This document shows positions 47,710 through 58,401 of a DNA stretch of 64,000 bases, piece after piece. The stretch's first letter is position 1, and each line of letters begins with the position of its first letter. The notes below the pieces were generated by a model. It was not told the origin of the DNA. It was given only the letters and a program-made list of their open reading frames with translations, and searched no databases. The stretch is from Bactrocera neohumeralis (lineage: Eukaryota; Arthropoda; Insecta; Diptera; Tephritidae), in the NCBI RefSeq assembly GCF_024586455.1, contig NC_065923.1, positions 55,149,237-55,213,236 of the forward strand, read 5' to 3'. A program made the translations under genes and the position numbers.

Positions 47710-48979
47710 CTTACGTGCATTTCAAAGTAAACAGGACTTAAAAAAAAAAAACAGAAAATAGTCTCCTTCTGCTTCAATACAGCTTTTTGCACGGTTCAAG
47801 AGCTTGTCGAACGAGTGTTTTAGCTCGTTGGCCCGTATGGCCGCCAGTATGCCGGTGTAAGACTTTTGAATGGCCTCAACGTCTGCATAACGCCCTCCTT
47901 TCATGGGAAAATGCATTTTTCCGAAAAGGAAGAAGTCGCACGGTGCCATATCAGGTGAATGCGGGGAGTGGTTAATGGTTAAAATGTGATTTTTGGTCAA
48001 ATAATCGGTCACAAGCGTCGATCGATGAGACGGCGCATTATCGTGCAACAAACGCCTACTTTCATCTTCGCGATATTCGGGCCGAACACGTCGAATACGG
48101 CGCACCAAACGCTTGAAAACTCCAAGGTAGAATACTCCATTAACATTTTGGCCGGGTGGAATAAATTCTTTGTGGACAATACCCTTGGAATCATAAAAAC
48201 AAATCAGCATTGTCTTCACTTTTGACTTCTCCATGCGCGATTTTTTGGGTTTCGGCTCGTCCGGTGCCTTCCATTCAGCACTCTGGCGTTTCGCTTCGGG
48301 ATCATATTGGAAACACCGCGTTTTGTCACCGGTAACAATATTGTAAAGGAAGTTTTTGTTCTTTTTGACCTTTTTAATGATGTTCTTCGAATGTTGGATT
48401 CTGAGCAATTTTTGGTCATCAGTCAATTTGTGCGGAACAAACCGTGCACACACCTTTCGTAAGCCAAAATGTGCGGTCAAAATGTGATAAATCGATGTTT
48501 TGGAGATGTTCAATTCCATTTCCATGAATTTCAATGATGATTTCGGCTGATTATTGATGAATTCACGCACAGTTTCGATGGAATTTCCGGTGATCACGGA
48601 TTTTGATTGGCCCACATGTTGATCGTCATTTATGTCCTCACGACCACTTTGAAAACGTTGAAACCACTCGTGCAGTCTGCTACGGATAGGCAATCATCGC
48701 CATAAACTTGTTCATCAATTGAAACGTTTCGGTAAAAGTTTTACCAATTTTAAAACAAAATTTAATGTTGGCTCTTTGTTCGAAGCTCATTTTCGCACCG
48801 ATAACACAAACATACTGACACTTAAAACGCAATAACTTCACTTCCAATCAATGAAATGTCATGAATTCTCACTGGACAATCAATAAAGATAACAGATTCT
48901 AACGCACCAGTCGACATATAGTTGGCGCCACCAGGGAGCGCTAGATTCAAATAGTCCTCTTTTCTTTGGAACGCACCTT
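47710..48979 (-). mobile_element. mariner element, nearly full length (about 1.27 kb)
   Basis: The right end (reversed) starts AAGGTGCGTTCCAAAG and the left end has GTGCATTTCAAAGTAAACAG. TA is present at the right border. The length equals that of an intact mariner. It is the best preserved transposon body in the window apart from the element cut by the window end. Confidence 0.88.
47722..48790 (-). pseudogene. mariner transposase, two 1-base lesions near the N-terminus
   Basis: The start ATG at 48790 gives MSFEQRANIKFCFKIGKTFT. A one-base loss near 48713 and another near 48690 break the frame; 323 codons then stay open. Visible parts are the second helix region (SSLKFMEMELNISKTSIYHI), the linker, the first aspartate in VTGDKTRC, the second in LLHDNAPSHRS, and the third in HSPDMAPCDFFLF. 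The last two are separated by 34 residues, the mariner DD34D signature. The first catalytic segment is normally TGDE(T/S)W; here E and W have become K and R, which may itself impair activity. The final residues come from reading through a T-rich end into the terminal repeat. Confidence 0.9.
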
Positions 48980-48984
48980 TATAG

Positions 48985-49985
48985 CTACCATACAGGCCGA
49001 AGAAAAACTGAGATGCTCTTTTTCTTTTCCGTCTCTATGTTCGCATTTTAAAACAATAAAAACAAACAACCTTTATGAGAACCTCGAAGGTCAGTCTAAA
49101 AATCAACATGTTTTGATTGCTTTAAAAACTGTATAAACGATTATGCTAAAATTATTCACCGCATTTTTTGTTGATAATAATTACTGTATTTGTAATTATT
49201 ATGCATACATACATACTATATGTACATAGAAAGAACTGTGCTTCAAAAAGAGTCGCAGTTACGTGAAGTTGGTAAAGATAAATAAAGCCATTTCCATATC
49301 CTGCTCGGAAGAGTTAAAACACTTTCTTCGTGTTACCATGAAATTTTCGCCTCTAATTACTTCCGCTTAATATATTACAACTTTTACCACACATTCTCAT
49401 TTAACCGAGGGAACAAACGATTTCAAAACTTTAATTTGCGTATTTTTTAAAATTAATTATAAATCTGTATAAAAACAAATATTGTATTATTTCTCTCAAA
49501 ATCAAAGGATATATTTAATTTTATAATTTACACATTTTGGAAGAAAAAATTAAATATTTTTTGGATTGTACGCGTTTTCCCGTCTCCCCGTTGGATTAAA
49601 CCTAAAAAATTCTCATCGGAGGAAACTGTCCGTAAAAATACGTTCGGTCGAAAAAATATAAAAATATTGACAAAACGACTGCGTTTTTAGAAAAGAAGAT
49701 TTTTTCCGGTAATGTTAATTAGCCAAAATTCAATTTTTTAAAACTGAAAAATGCTATTTCCGGAAGTAAAAGCGGTAAAGATAAACTGGTTTGGTTGATT
49801 GTTTGTTTCGGTTACATTTGAGAAGACTGTAGCTACAAAAGTCGATTTTTTTATTACACACTTAGTGCTGCGGCTTTAAAAAGTGAATATAAGTTTCTCT
49901 TTTTTGATGTAACGTCGTCTTTAATGAAATTGTTATTTCAATTTTGAAAAAAGTTGCAAAATTTAATAATTGTTTCATTGCTTGT
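48985..49985. other. Intergenic, nothing recognised
   Basis: AT-rich, no coding or repeat assignment. Confidence 0.4.
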
Positions 49986-49986
49986 A

Positions 49987-50930
49987 AGTGGGCAAAAAAT
50001 AGTAAGACTTTGTTCATAATTTTTAAATTCTTAATTTATTCTTCAAAGTCTATGTCGTCCCCCTCAAAGTAAGCCCCAACACACTTGTGCCAACATGTTT
50101 TCCAATCCTCGTTGTTAAAGTCAATTTCCTGAATAGCCTTCTAGGCCCATAGCGATTCACGTTTAATGTCTTTAATTGACTCAGAACGGTTTCCACGGAG
50201 AATCGCTTGAGAATAGCCAGAAGTCATACGGAGCTAAATCAGGCAAATACTGTGGCTGCGGCACGATATTGGTTGAAAATTTGGCGAATACCTCACAAAG
50301 AATCAATGCAGTATGCGACCCTCCATTGTTGTGGTGCAAAAACAAAAAGTTGTCGACCCATAATGTTGGCTAACACTCAAAGTATATTGTTGACGGTCTG
50401 GCTGCTCGGAAGGAATTCGATGCACCACAACTCGATAATGGAAAAAAACTTTCAACGTACCCTTGATTTTTGACCTGCTTTGACGTGTTTTTTCGGCTTC
50501 GACTCAACTTTGACACAATATTCAGCCGATCGATCACTTTTTCCAGGTGGTAAGCATAAATCTAAGGTTCCTCGCCTCGTTTCATGACATCCTGGTAGTC
50601 GGAAAGCGTTGTTAAACAGACGTGAACGCGACGCGGTTTTTCGAAAGGATTGAGAGATTTTTTCGTGCTTTTACTTTTCTTAGGACCAAATGATCTTTCT
50701 TTTTACAATATTCTGAACATTTCGACACCAGAAATTTGATTCCGCACACAAAATTTAATGGAATAATTGTTGAAAGCACTTTATGAACTTCAGAAAGACA
50801 AGCGTATACTAAAAACTTAGTATAGTAGCACTGATGTCACTGATAGCCATATCAAGCTAGAAAAAAAAATTTTTCGATTAATGGGTTTTCGCCCGAAATT
50901 TAAATTAAAAAGTCTTACTTTTTTCCATAG
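49987..50930 (-). mobile_element. mariner-type element, deleted and decayed (944 bp)
   Basis: Ends GGGCAAAAAATAGTAAGACT (left) and, reversed, CTATGGAAAAAAGTAAGACT (right), with TA at 49985-49986 and 50931-50932. The minus strand holds frameshifted transposase pieces. The C-terminus is recognisable at 50050-50135 (DFNNEDWKTCWHKC, YFEGDDIDFEE). Middle pieces lie at 50420-50620. It is related by ends and C-terminus to the element at 63647-64000 but much older. Confidence 0.75.
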
Positions 50931-51299
50931 TATATTTACCTATTAAATCATCTTACTAAACAAATGCATACATATGTACATACATACGTACATGTGAATG
51001 TATTTGTTTATGATGCGCTTTATAGGACTTTGCCATAAAAGCTTTCGACCCTCTAAAAAAAGTTCATATGAATAAAGATTATTTCAAAAAGCTCCATTAG
51101 CTTGAAAGCTTTGGTGATACAGAACTTTTCAGTCAGCTTAAGTATGACAATAAGTCCTCACTTCAAAAGCTTTAAGGCAATATTGTAGCACTTGGAATAT
51201 GTACTCAAAGTACAAATATTTATATAAACTTGCCCATTTATTCACATAAGAGTGCCTCGTGCATTTTCGTCTTCTCACTCAAAGAGCCTGTCAGTCAGC
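50931..51299. other. Intergenic, nothing recognised
   Basis: AT-rich with a CATACATATGTACATAC patch at about 50965-50990. No feature assigned. Confidence 0.4.
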
Positions 51300-51640
51300 A
51301 AATGTAAAAGGAATGTTTCCCACGGGACACAGGTACTCTAAGTGCAGTTCTGATCGCCGCAATTGTGCGCTAACCAAGCCAGACAGGCTGTCGCCAGGAT
51401 TTTCATAAACTACCAACTTTTCGGCGACATACTGTCTGCTAGCAGAGAAATATTGAAAGAATTGCACATATCGATGGCTTTCTAACTACAAGTACAATGG
51501 ATATTTGAAATGTCACGAATTAAAACAATAAGAAATCGGTGCTGTCTCAGCCATAGCGGATTCATTGGAAATTCCGAAGAACTTACAAGTGTTAACACAA
51601 TACAAATGCCTATATATACAAACTACTGCAATGAACAATG

Positions 51641-51649
51641 GGGAAATCC
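51641..51649 (+). promoter_or_regulatory. Dorsal/NF-kB-type site
   Basis: GGGAAATCC, preceded by another G, fits the GGG(W)4CC form of the Dorsal site. Confidence 0.45.
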
Positions 51650-51940
51650 AGAGGTCTCGTCGTCTAATGATTTTTTAAATAGATTTCAAACATTGTCCAG
51701 CAATACCTATTCCATTACATTGCCAAATCATTCGAGTCACAATGCGTATCGCTTACTATCTGTGCCATTGTCCACGCTGCTTGACCTTCGTGCCCTCTTC
51801 TCTATGTCCATTCATGCCTGCGGCGCAGCCAAGTGGGCTCATTCATATTGACTATCGACTTGGCTTGTTGAAACGACGCAGGTATGCACTTGAGCTGAAG
51901 AGGTACTTGTAACACTCGCATTTTCGGATCGTTTCCTGTC

Positions 51941-51952
51941 ATTCATTCATGA
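51941..51952 (+). promoter_or_regulatory. A-box / Capicua site
   Basis: ATTCATTCATGA matches WTTCATTCATRA at every position; the other strand contains TGAATGAA. The adjacent 51931-51939 reads as an Ets site on the minus strand. Confidence 0.5.
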
Positions 51953-52130
51953 TGTGATCTATAGCAAGTTGTTGTTATTTAGTGAATCTCCTTATGTTAA
52001 ACTGCTGGTGCGCATGCGCCACAGGTGGGTGTGAGACATGGCTGTAGTGTGTATGCATCTGAGTGGAATGCAGTTGCGGGCACGGAAAATTGCACACCTG
52101 GCAGAAGTGAAAGAATATATATAATGTATT

Positions 52131-52485
52131 TCGGTGCTATTAAGGATAACTGTACTAGTTACGGTTAGAGTGCAACAAAAATGGCCTCGACACATGATTC
52201 CGCAAACGAAACAATTTCCTTATCACGATTTTGGTCTAAAGCTATAGGCTAATAGTGATCGTGAACTAATTCCGAAAACCAGAGGATGTTTCTGTAATAG
52301 TCTTTAAAGCACACTCTCGCACTTTACGTAATTTTGAAATATTTGTATGAGACACGGCCACTTAACCGCTTCACTTTAACGTTTAGTGTAGGTCTATAAT
52401 CGGAAGCTTGTAAATAGCAATTTAGTATTCAAGAGTCATTAAAATGTCTCTTTCCTAGAGTCGATTATCATTAGCATCATAGTAA
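52131..52485. other. Intergenic, nothing recognised
   Basis: No coding or repeat assignment. Confidence 0.4.
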
Positions 52486-52960
52486 TGCTATAGCTTCAAG
52501 TGGAAAGGATTGTACATTATCTGAAGACAAGTTTTCGCCTAAAATCAGTCGAGCAGTTCCCGAGATATGGGTTTTCACCTAAATGTGGGCGGTGTTATGC
52601 CCATCGTAAAATTTTGACATGAGCTGTTGTAGAACCCACTCTTATGAACTCGGGTGCAAAATTTTATGTTTCTGATTTATCACGCTTTAAGTAGTTTTTA
52701 ACAGAACCGTTACGTGGAGAGTCGGCGGGTTATCATCCGATTTCATTCATTTTTAAAATGTTGGTAGGAGTGCTTGAGGGGTTTTCCCGAGCTAATTTGG
52801 TAATTATAGCTTGAACGGCTTTACAGATATGATCATTAAACCCTTTAGGGGGCGGGGAATACGCTGAGTTAGTTATGCCTTTTTATAAGTTTTCCTTTAT
52901 TGGCGTTTTGTGGACTTAGACCGATTACGCCCATCTACGAACTCCGTAATAGAATTAAAT
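52486..52960 (+). repeat. Modular non-coding repeat, copy I (diverged inner part)
   Basis: GTTCCCGAGATATGGGTTTT, GTGGGCGGTGTTATGCCCAT, CGGGTTATCATCCGATTTCA, GGGGGCGGGGAATACGC and GGACTTAGACCGATTACGCC follow the same order as in copies A and B, at similar spacing. No ends visible. Confidence 0.65.
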
Positions 52961-54750
52961 TTTTTCAAATATTAAGCTTTCTAAAATTTAATATTTTTCT
53001 GAATATAAAAATCAGTGGAAAAAATCGAAATCTGTGTCAAATGAACATTCTAAGATATGTTTTATATTCACATTATATAGTCCAATGATTTGCTAGCTAT
53101 TGTAATCAAGAGCCATTCCCGTTACGCAAGTGAAATTTACCACTTTTACCAAACCGAGTCCTACCACATATTCACCTACATATATATAATATTTTCTCAG
53201 TCATGTTATGCAATACAATGAAATAAATATTGAAAATATGCTTAATCACAACACATTTAATTAATCATTCCGAAAACCCTAAAAACTCTTAAGTGACATT
53301 TTTTAACAAATGATATACCAGCATTCCCACGACACTTAAAGACCCGCTGATAATTGGCAAATTACGCTTACAGCAATGATATTTAGCGCATAAATGATGA
53401 TGCAAAATTCAATTTTTACACAATCAATTAGCGATCATAAAAAGATAACCGAACGATAAGTATCGAAGAGCTAACAGATGGAATCTGCAAAATCAAGCAA
53501 AGAGGCGAAAGGGCAAGAAGGATCGGCGTGTCCATGCTCCGACGCACGAATACTTCAAGAGCATACACTTGACAGGGAATAATGCCCATATTCTTTGCAA
53601 ATTACAAAGGATCAATTGAAATTGAGTAAAATAACAATCCAGTGATTTTGGAGTTTGTAATTTGAAAACAAAATAAAGAATTGGAAATTGTGATTTGAAA
53701 ATTCGAAAATTGACCTTTTGTTTGCGTTGCTTTCAGTTGACAATGCATTAGATATGTACTTTTGTAGGTGCAAGCAGATTGCTATTGCCAACTGGCCAAA
53801 AATTGCTGCCAATTGTAATCATTCTACGCCCCGCCATTTCAATTGTCATCCCAAGTCAGCGTCGTCTGCGCCTCTGCTCGTTTCCTCTTATTCATTCACC
53901 GTTCTGTTACTCGATTCATAACAGTTTGTTGTTGTTCGCAATGAAAAACACCGTCGGCGGTTTAAAAGGAATTTTAACAGGTAAAATGGTCTGACATGAG
54001 GCGTTCTGGCTGTGACGCATTTTTTGTACCATATCTCTGACCATAAAACTCCTGCAGTTCTTTACAAAACGAAGCGTTGCTGGATACACACTCGTCTTCA
54101 ACAATTCACCGATTCATCGATCTTATCATTATGTATTTGACACATGTTTTGCGATTGCCGTCTTCACAGAAGTGGGTACTTGAATTGGATACTTGAAATT
54201 GAAGTGTTACCTGGGGTTCTAATGTGTGGCTTCTTTTGCATACATTTATAGCTTTCTGATTTCATTATTTTTTAGGTTATAAGCGGGGGAGGTGAAGATA
54301 TTTGCCAGAATCCCTCTGAGTTAAAAGCAACCTTCAACTTTTCCATTTGATCATACCTTCAACCGATTTGAAACTGGTTTTTGAAAATATAAATTTTATT
54401 TTATAGAAAATATTTTATATTAAAATGAAAATTTACTTTATATTAAAATACATAGTAGGGTGGGTATTTTATTTTCTTATTGTCAGATAGAAAAATTCAT
54501 ATCTCGCTCTCAACATTTAAGTTTTTCCGCAAACTTAACCATTTACAAGATATTCATGTTTGAATTTTGATTATTTCAAGTTAAAGTTTTTCTTATGAAT
54601 TTTACAACTCAGTGGAAAACAAAATCATTTAATTAGTTTTATAAGAAATTTGCCGCAAAACAAAATATATACATATATGTACTAGGCGAAGCAAATATTA
54701 GTTTATTTACCGCCCTATTATATTTAAATATGTATATTTCTATATATACA
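52961..54750. other. Intergenic; mixed composition near 53400-53990
   Basis: No gene recognised. About 53460-53990 is less AT-rich and free of known repeats; it has GATAAG and homeodomain-type TAAT sequences but no specific cluster I can defend. Confidence 0.35.
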
Positions 54751-54751
54751 T

Positions 54752-55389
54752 TGGTGTGTTTTTTTTTAACTATTAATTTTTTTGAGTCCCGTCAAGAAAT
54801 TTCCTTGGAAATACTACCTAATATATATATCCCTGAAAATTTTAGCCTTTAATATTAACATTAAGTACTGGACCAAGGCATGTAAAAATTTTCCATAGAA
54901 AATCGTGATTTTTTATCTTTAAACTCCTACAGAGCATAGGTATTTTATGGCATCGGCTTTGACTTTAGACGCATATATCTCAGAATTGTTCACTCAAAAG
55001 TGCCCAGTGCAACAAAGTCGTAACTCACACCGGCGAGGTAGTACGGGGCTCTAAACCTGACTTTTCCATGAAATTCGCATTTTTTTGTATTTATCTCGTA
55101 AATGACAAGAGCTATGAAAAAATTTAAATGACAAATATGTAGGAAATTTTATTTGCTATAAAAAAAGTCTGAGGCTTTGTAGAATTTTTATAGACGGTAT
55201 GTAATAAAAAATAAATAATAATAAAAAATCTATGAAAATGTTTCTATGGAAAATTTTTACATGCCTTGGTCCAGTTCTTAATGTTAATATTAAAAGGCTA
55301 AAATTTTCTGGGAGTTTTTTTTAGGGTGCTTCCAAGGAAATTTCGTGACGGGACTAAAAAAAATTAATAGTTAAAAAAAAAACACCCTA
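54752..55389. mobile_element. hAT-like foldback element (638 bp)
   Basis: Two arms of about 150 bp are inverted copies of each other: TCCCGTCAAGAAATTTCCTT against TCCCGTCACGAAATTTCCTT, and GGACCAAGGCATGTAAAAAT in both. The ends read TRGGGTGTTTTTTTT. ATATACAT occurs immediately outside both ends (54744-54751 and 55390-55397), an 8 bp target duplication as hAT elements make, though the motif is low-complexity. The centre is non-coding. Confidence 0.75.
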
Positions 55390-55393
55390 ATAT

Positions 55394-55550
55394 ACATATG
55401 TGACCTGGCCTACGAAAAGGGAGCTAACGTGCGAAAACTAGTTTTCTGGGAAACAGCTGTTAAAAATAAACATTTCATCTTATCAAATAAAAAGTGAAAA
55501 TTGATTTTTTGACACCTAAGCCCCCTTTCCGTAGACCAGCTCACATATGT
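55394..55550. mobile_element. Short MITE with about 30 bp inverted ends
   Basis: Left arm ACATATGTGACCTGGCCTAC plus GAAAAGGG; right arm reversed ACATATGTGAGCTGGTCTAC plus GGAAAGGG. About 150 bp, non-coding. It starts where the hAT-like element's target copy ends, so the two elements touch or overlap. Confidence 0.7.
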
Positions 55551-56247
55551 ATATAGTTATTCGATAATTATACTCTCCAAATCCGTGAAATTTTAATTTT
55601 AAATTTCCCCATATTTTTTGAGCACTCCTACTATTGTATAGAACAGTTGATAAATTTCTGTTAAGAATGTTTAGTAATGTAAGTAATTAAACGTTCAGGA
55701 AAACATTAAAACATCTTTCTGAAAACTAACTAAATCTGTACATAGATTTAAACTTCCCGAACACTTCAGCTAGCAAAGAAACTTTGAAAGAACTATTTAA
55801 CATTTACATAAGCCAATGGAAAGAATATTACGAATACGGATATATATTTCCAAAAGTCACGGTTAGAGGCTTGCTTAAAAAGTTCGGCTTCGTAAAAGGT
55901 GTATAAAGAATATGTTGCACAAATCAGACCAATTCTAAATCATATCAATATAGTCAAGAAAACGTTATCAACGAAGGCAAATATTTTCATACAGCGAAAC
56001 TAACTGATTAGAAAAGTTAAAAGTTTAATACTTTACGAAAGAAACAAGAAAACTCGTAGACGTAAATATATCATTGGAAATTAAATTAAGTAATTCTATT
56101 CCAATATATATTTTATATTCAACACTGTTTTGCATAAAAAAATTAACTATGAAAATGTATGGCATTTGCTAAAAATTTACTACACTTTGTTTTTAATAAA
56201 CCTGGGATCCCAGATGACTGCCGAAACCACAATGACCTTTCGTTATA
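55551..56247. other. Intergenic, nothing firmly recognised
   Basis: AT-rich. A short open stretch around 55770-55907 (ETLKELFNIYISQWKEYYEY) is protein-like in places but isolated and not recognised. Confidence 0.3.
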
Positions 56248-56737
56248 ATAGATTGTCGAAAAAGTCTTGCGGTATTTTCGCTAGTTGGCGCTGAAAGCGT
56301 GTAGTTCTAGTTTTATTCGTCGCATCGGGTCATGCTATACCTTCTTGGAAAGAGTTTTAGCGTCGCAAACATGGAGCAAAATAAAGAGAAAATACGGCAT
56401 ATTTTACAGTACTACTACGAAAAGGCAAAAATGCATCTCAAGCCGCCAATAAAATTTGTGCAGTTTATGGACCCGTTACAGTTTCCATTTCCACCGCACA
56501 ACGATGGTTTCAACGTTTTCATTCTGGTGTAGAGGTGGTCGAAGATGCGCCACGCTCCGGAAGGCCTTCGCCTATCGTCGAAAATAGCGATAAAATCGCT
56601 GAATTGGTCGAAAGAGACCGACATAGTAGCAGCCGTAGCATCGGTCAAGAGCTGGGCATGAGTCATCAAAAATTCATATCAATTTCAAAAAAAAAAAAAT
56701 TCAATAAAAATACCGCAAGACTTTTTTGACAACCCAT
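56248..56737 (+). mobile_element. mariner MITE, copy 3
   Basis: Ends GATTGTCGAAAAAGTCTTGC and, reversed, GGTTGTCAAAAAAGTCTTGC, with TA borders. 490 bp. Same internal deletion as the copies at 31534 and 35751, plus a further loss in the left arm. Confidence 0.88.
56371..56729 (+). pseudogene. Truncated, frameshifted mariner transposase half
   Basis: ATG 56371 gives MEQNKEKIRHILQYYYEK and then shifts frame after a base loss at about 56421. The remainder (VEDAPRSGRPSPIVENSDKI, SIGQELGMSHQ) continues in another frame. A six-base insertion adds SP. No catalytic domain; more decayed than copies 1 and 2. Confidence 0.82.
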
Positions 56738-58400
56738 TATGTAAATAAAATTACAATAATACTTCTGGTAAAGATATAATTAAGACATTTTTCTAAAAAA
56801 GTAGAATCTTTTAATATAACGTGTATAAGAACAAGTTTTGAGTACTTAATAAATGCTAATTCGTAATACAGTAGGTACTCGCTACGTATGCTTCTTTACT
56901 TAGAAGTTCTTAAGTTAGGCACTTTTTCCTTTATGTGTTGTCGGTACAAGGTAATATGCGTTTTTAATAATTGAAATTTTGTAGTATACATATGTAATTC
57001 AAAAAAGTGAAGAACAGTGTAAGAGAGGTAGTAATCCACTGTCTAAGTGACTAAAATAATTGCGATGATCTTTGAAAATTAAACTTATTGTTAAAGAAAC
57101 AAGGAAGCCGGAAGCTAACATAACTGAAAAATCAATCGCCTTAACCACTTTTCCAATTTCTCCTAGCCGACTAAATAATAGGATTTCCATATTCGAATAT
57201 CATCAAACAAGCTGGGAAATTTTTAGTAGTTTCTAGTATGATTGTATCTCAGACCATTGTAATAGAAAGGATTAACTCGTAAAGTAGTTCTATTGCCACA
57301 AATGAAATTTCCATTTCGAACATACTAACTGAAATCGGAAGACATGTGTATTAGCATTCATACGTCGACCCTCGTAGTTAAATGTTGTTCAATTTCACAT
57401 TCAGCGCAGAAAAGCAGATTCATAATCCTGTCTAAGCGAAAAATGAGCAAATTACTAAAATCTGCGCTTACAGAGGTTTGAATGGAAACCGAATGAATTG
57501 TGAAGACTACGAAAATTTGTCAGATTACATTTTCACACATCTCAATAGAATACATACACATAAATGTACATATATTTGTATGAACCTCCTATGGGAAATG
57601 AATGGATAACAGTTTCAATGAGTAAATAGCTCAGTGTGGTGAATTCTGACATAAGCTGACAAGCATAGAAATTACGAACGTTTCCGACTATGAATATGTA
57701 ATTAAAATATTTTAGTGATTCTTCGTATACTGATGCTTAAACGAAATTCGATTTGAATTTGAAATACTTTTTGATGGAAATTTTAAATCTCTAGGAACAT
57801 AATCAAAATAATTTGCATTTGCAGCGGCGAGATTCCGCCACAAAAAAAAATCTCAATTCTCGACTTAGAGTACTAGAGTACTGTCAAAGGTTCTTGACAA
57901 TTCATTCAACTGTTTTAAACCTGTTGATTTCAAACTAACACCGCTTCTCGGTTTTTTGCAATGGAAATCGTTACCATTGAAGCAAAGCAATGGCTTAGTA
58001 AGTAGTCTGACCACAGAACGAAATAGACTGAGAAACATCGTTGGTATTTCAAATATCAAAGAAGCTTAGCTTTCAAAGGACAATCTGCTGCTGACAAATC
58101 CAAGAGGGACGAGCATCTATAATATTGAGTGAATTGTAAAAGCAAATGGTAAATCTCTCACAGAACTCTGATATGTAATGAGATCTCCTTGTTCAAGAAA
58201 GATTGTATTTTCATTTGTCTTGCACGCTTAAAAGTAAAGAAATGCATATTGATCTATATTGAATTTTTTGTTGTTTTAATATTTTAAAATTTTGTTTAAA
58301 CATATGATTACATTTACAAATTACTTAACACTGCTATAACTATCAACAGGATATTTACAATCTACACCGGGACTTTGCGCTTAATCTATTAAATATTGTA
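56738..58400. other. Intergenic region 3' of ind
   Basis: AT-rich, no repeat or coding assignment. The part up to about 58260 may include the ind 3' untranslated region: an ATTAAA on the minus strand lies at 58280-58275, about 125 bases past the stop, while no AATAAA was seen in the first 160 bases. Confidence 0.35.
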
Positions 58401-58401
58401 C

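Larger units (their letters stand above)
51300..52130. promoter_or_regulatory. Candidate ind early embryonic enhancer
   Basis: A repeat-free, less AT-rich stretch about 6.3-7.1 kb past the 3' end of ind. It contains a consensus Dorsal-type site GGGAAATCC (51641-51649) and a palindromic GGAAATTCC (51567-51575). It also has a perfect match to the A-box WTTCATTCATRA (51941-51952), whose reverse strand holds the Capicua octamer TGAATGAA, directly next to an Ets-type ACAGGAAAC (51931-51939 reversed). CAGGTA Zelda-like cores lie at 51330 and 51880, and CAGGTG/CACCTG E-boxes at 52022 and 52094. Dorsal activation, EGFR/Ets input and Capicua/A-box repression are the known inputs to Drosophila ind. The assignment is inference from site content and position. 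Confidence 0.5.

Noticed and set aside
47787..48225. Plus-strand frames opposite the mariner transposase
   Set aside because: Antisense shadows of the transposase coding sequence.
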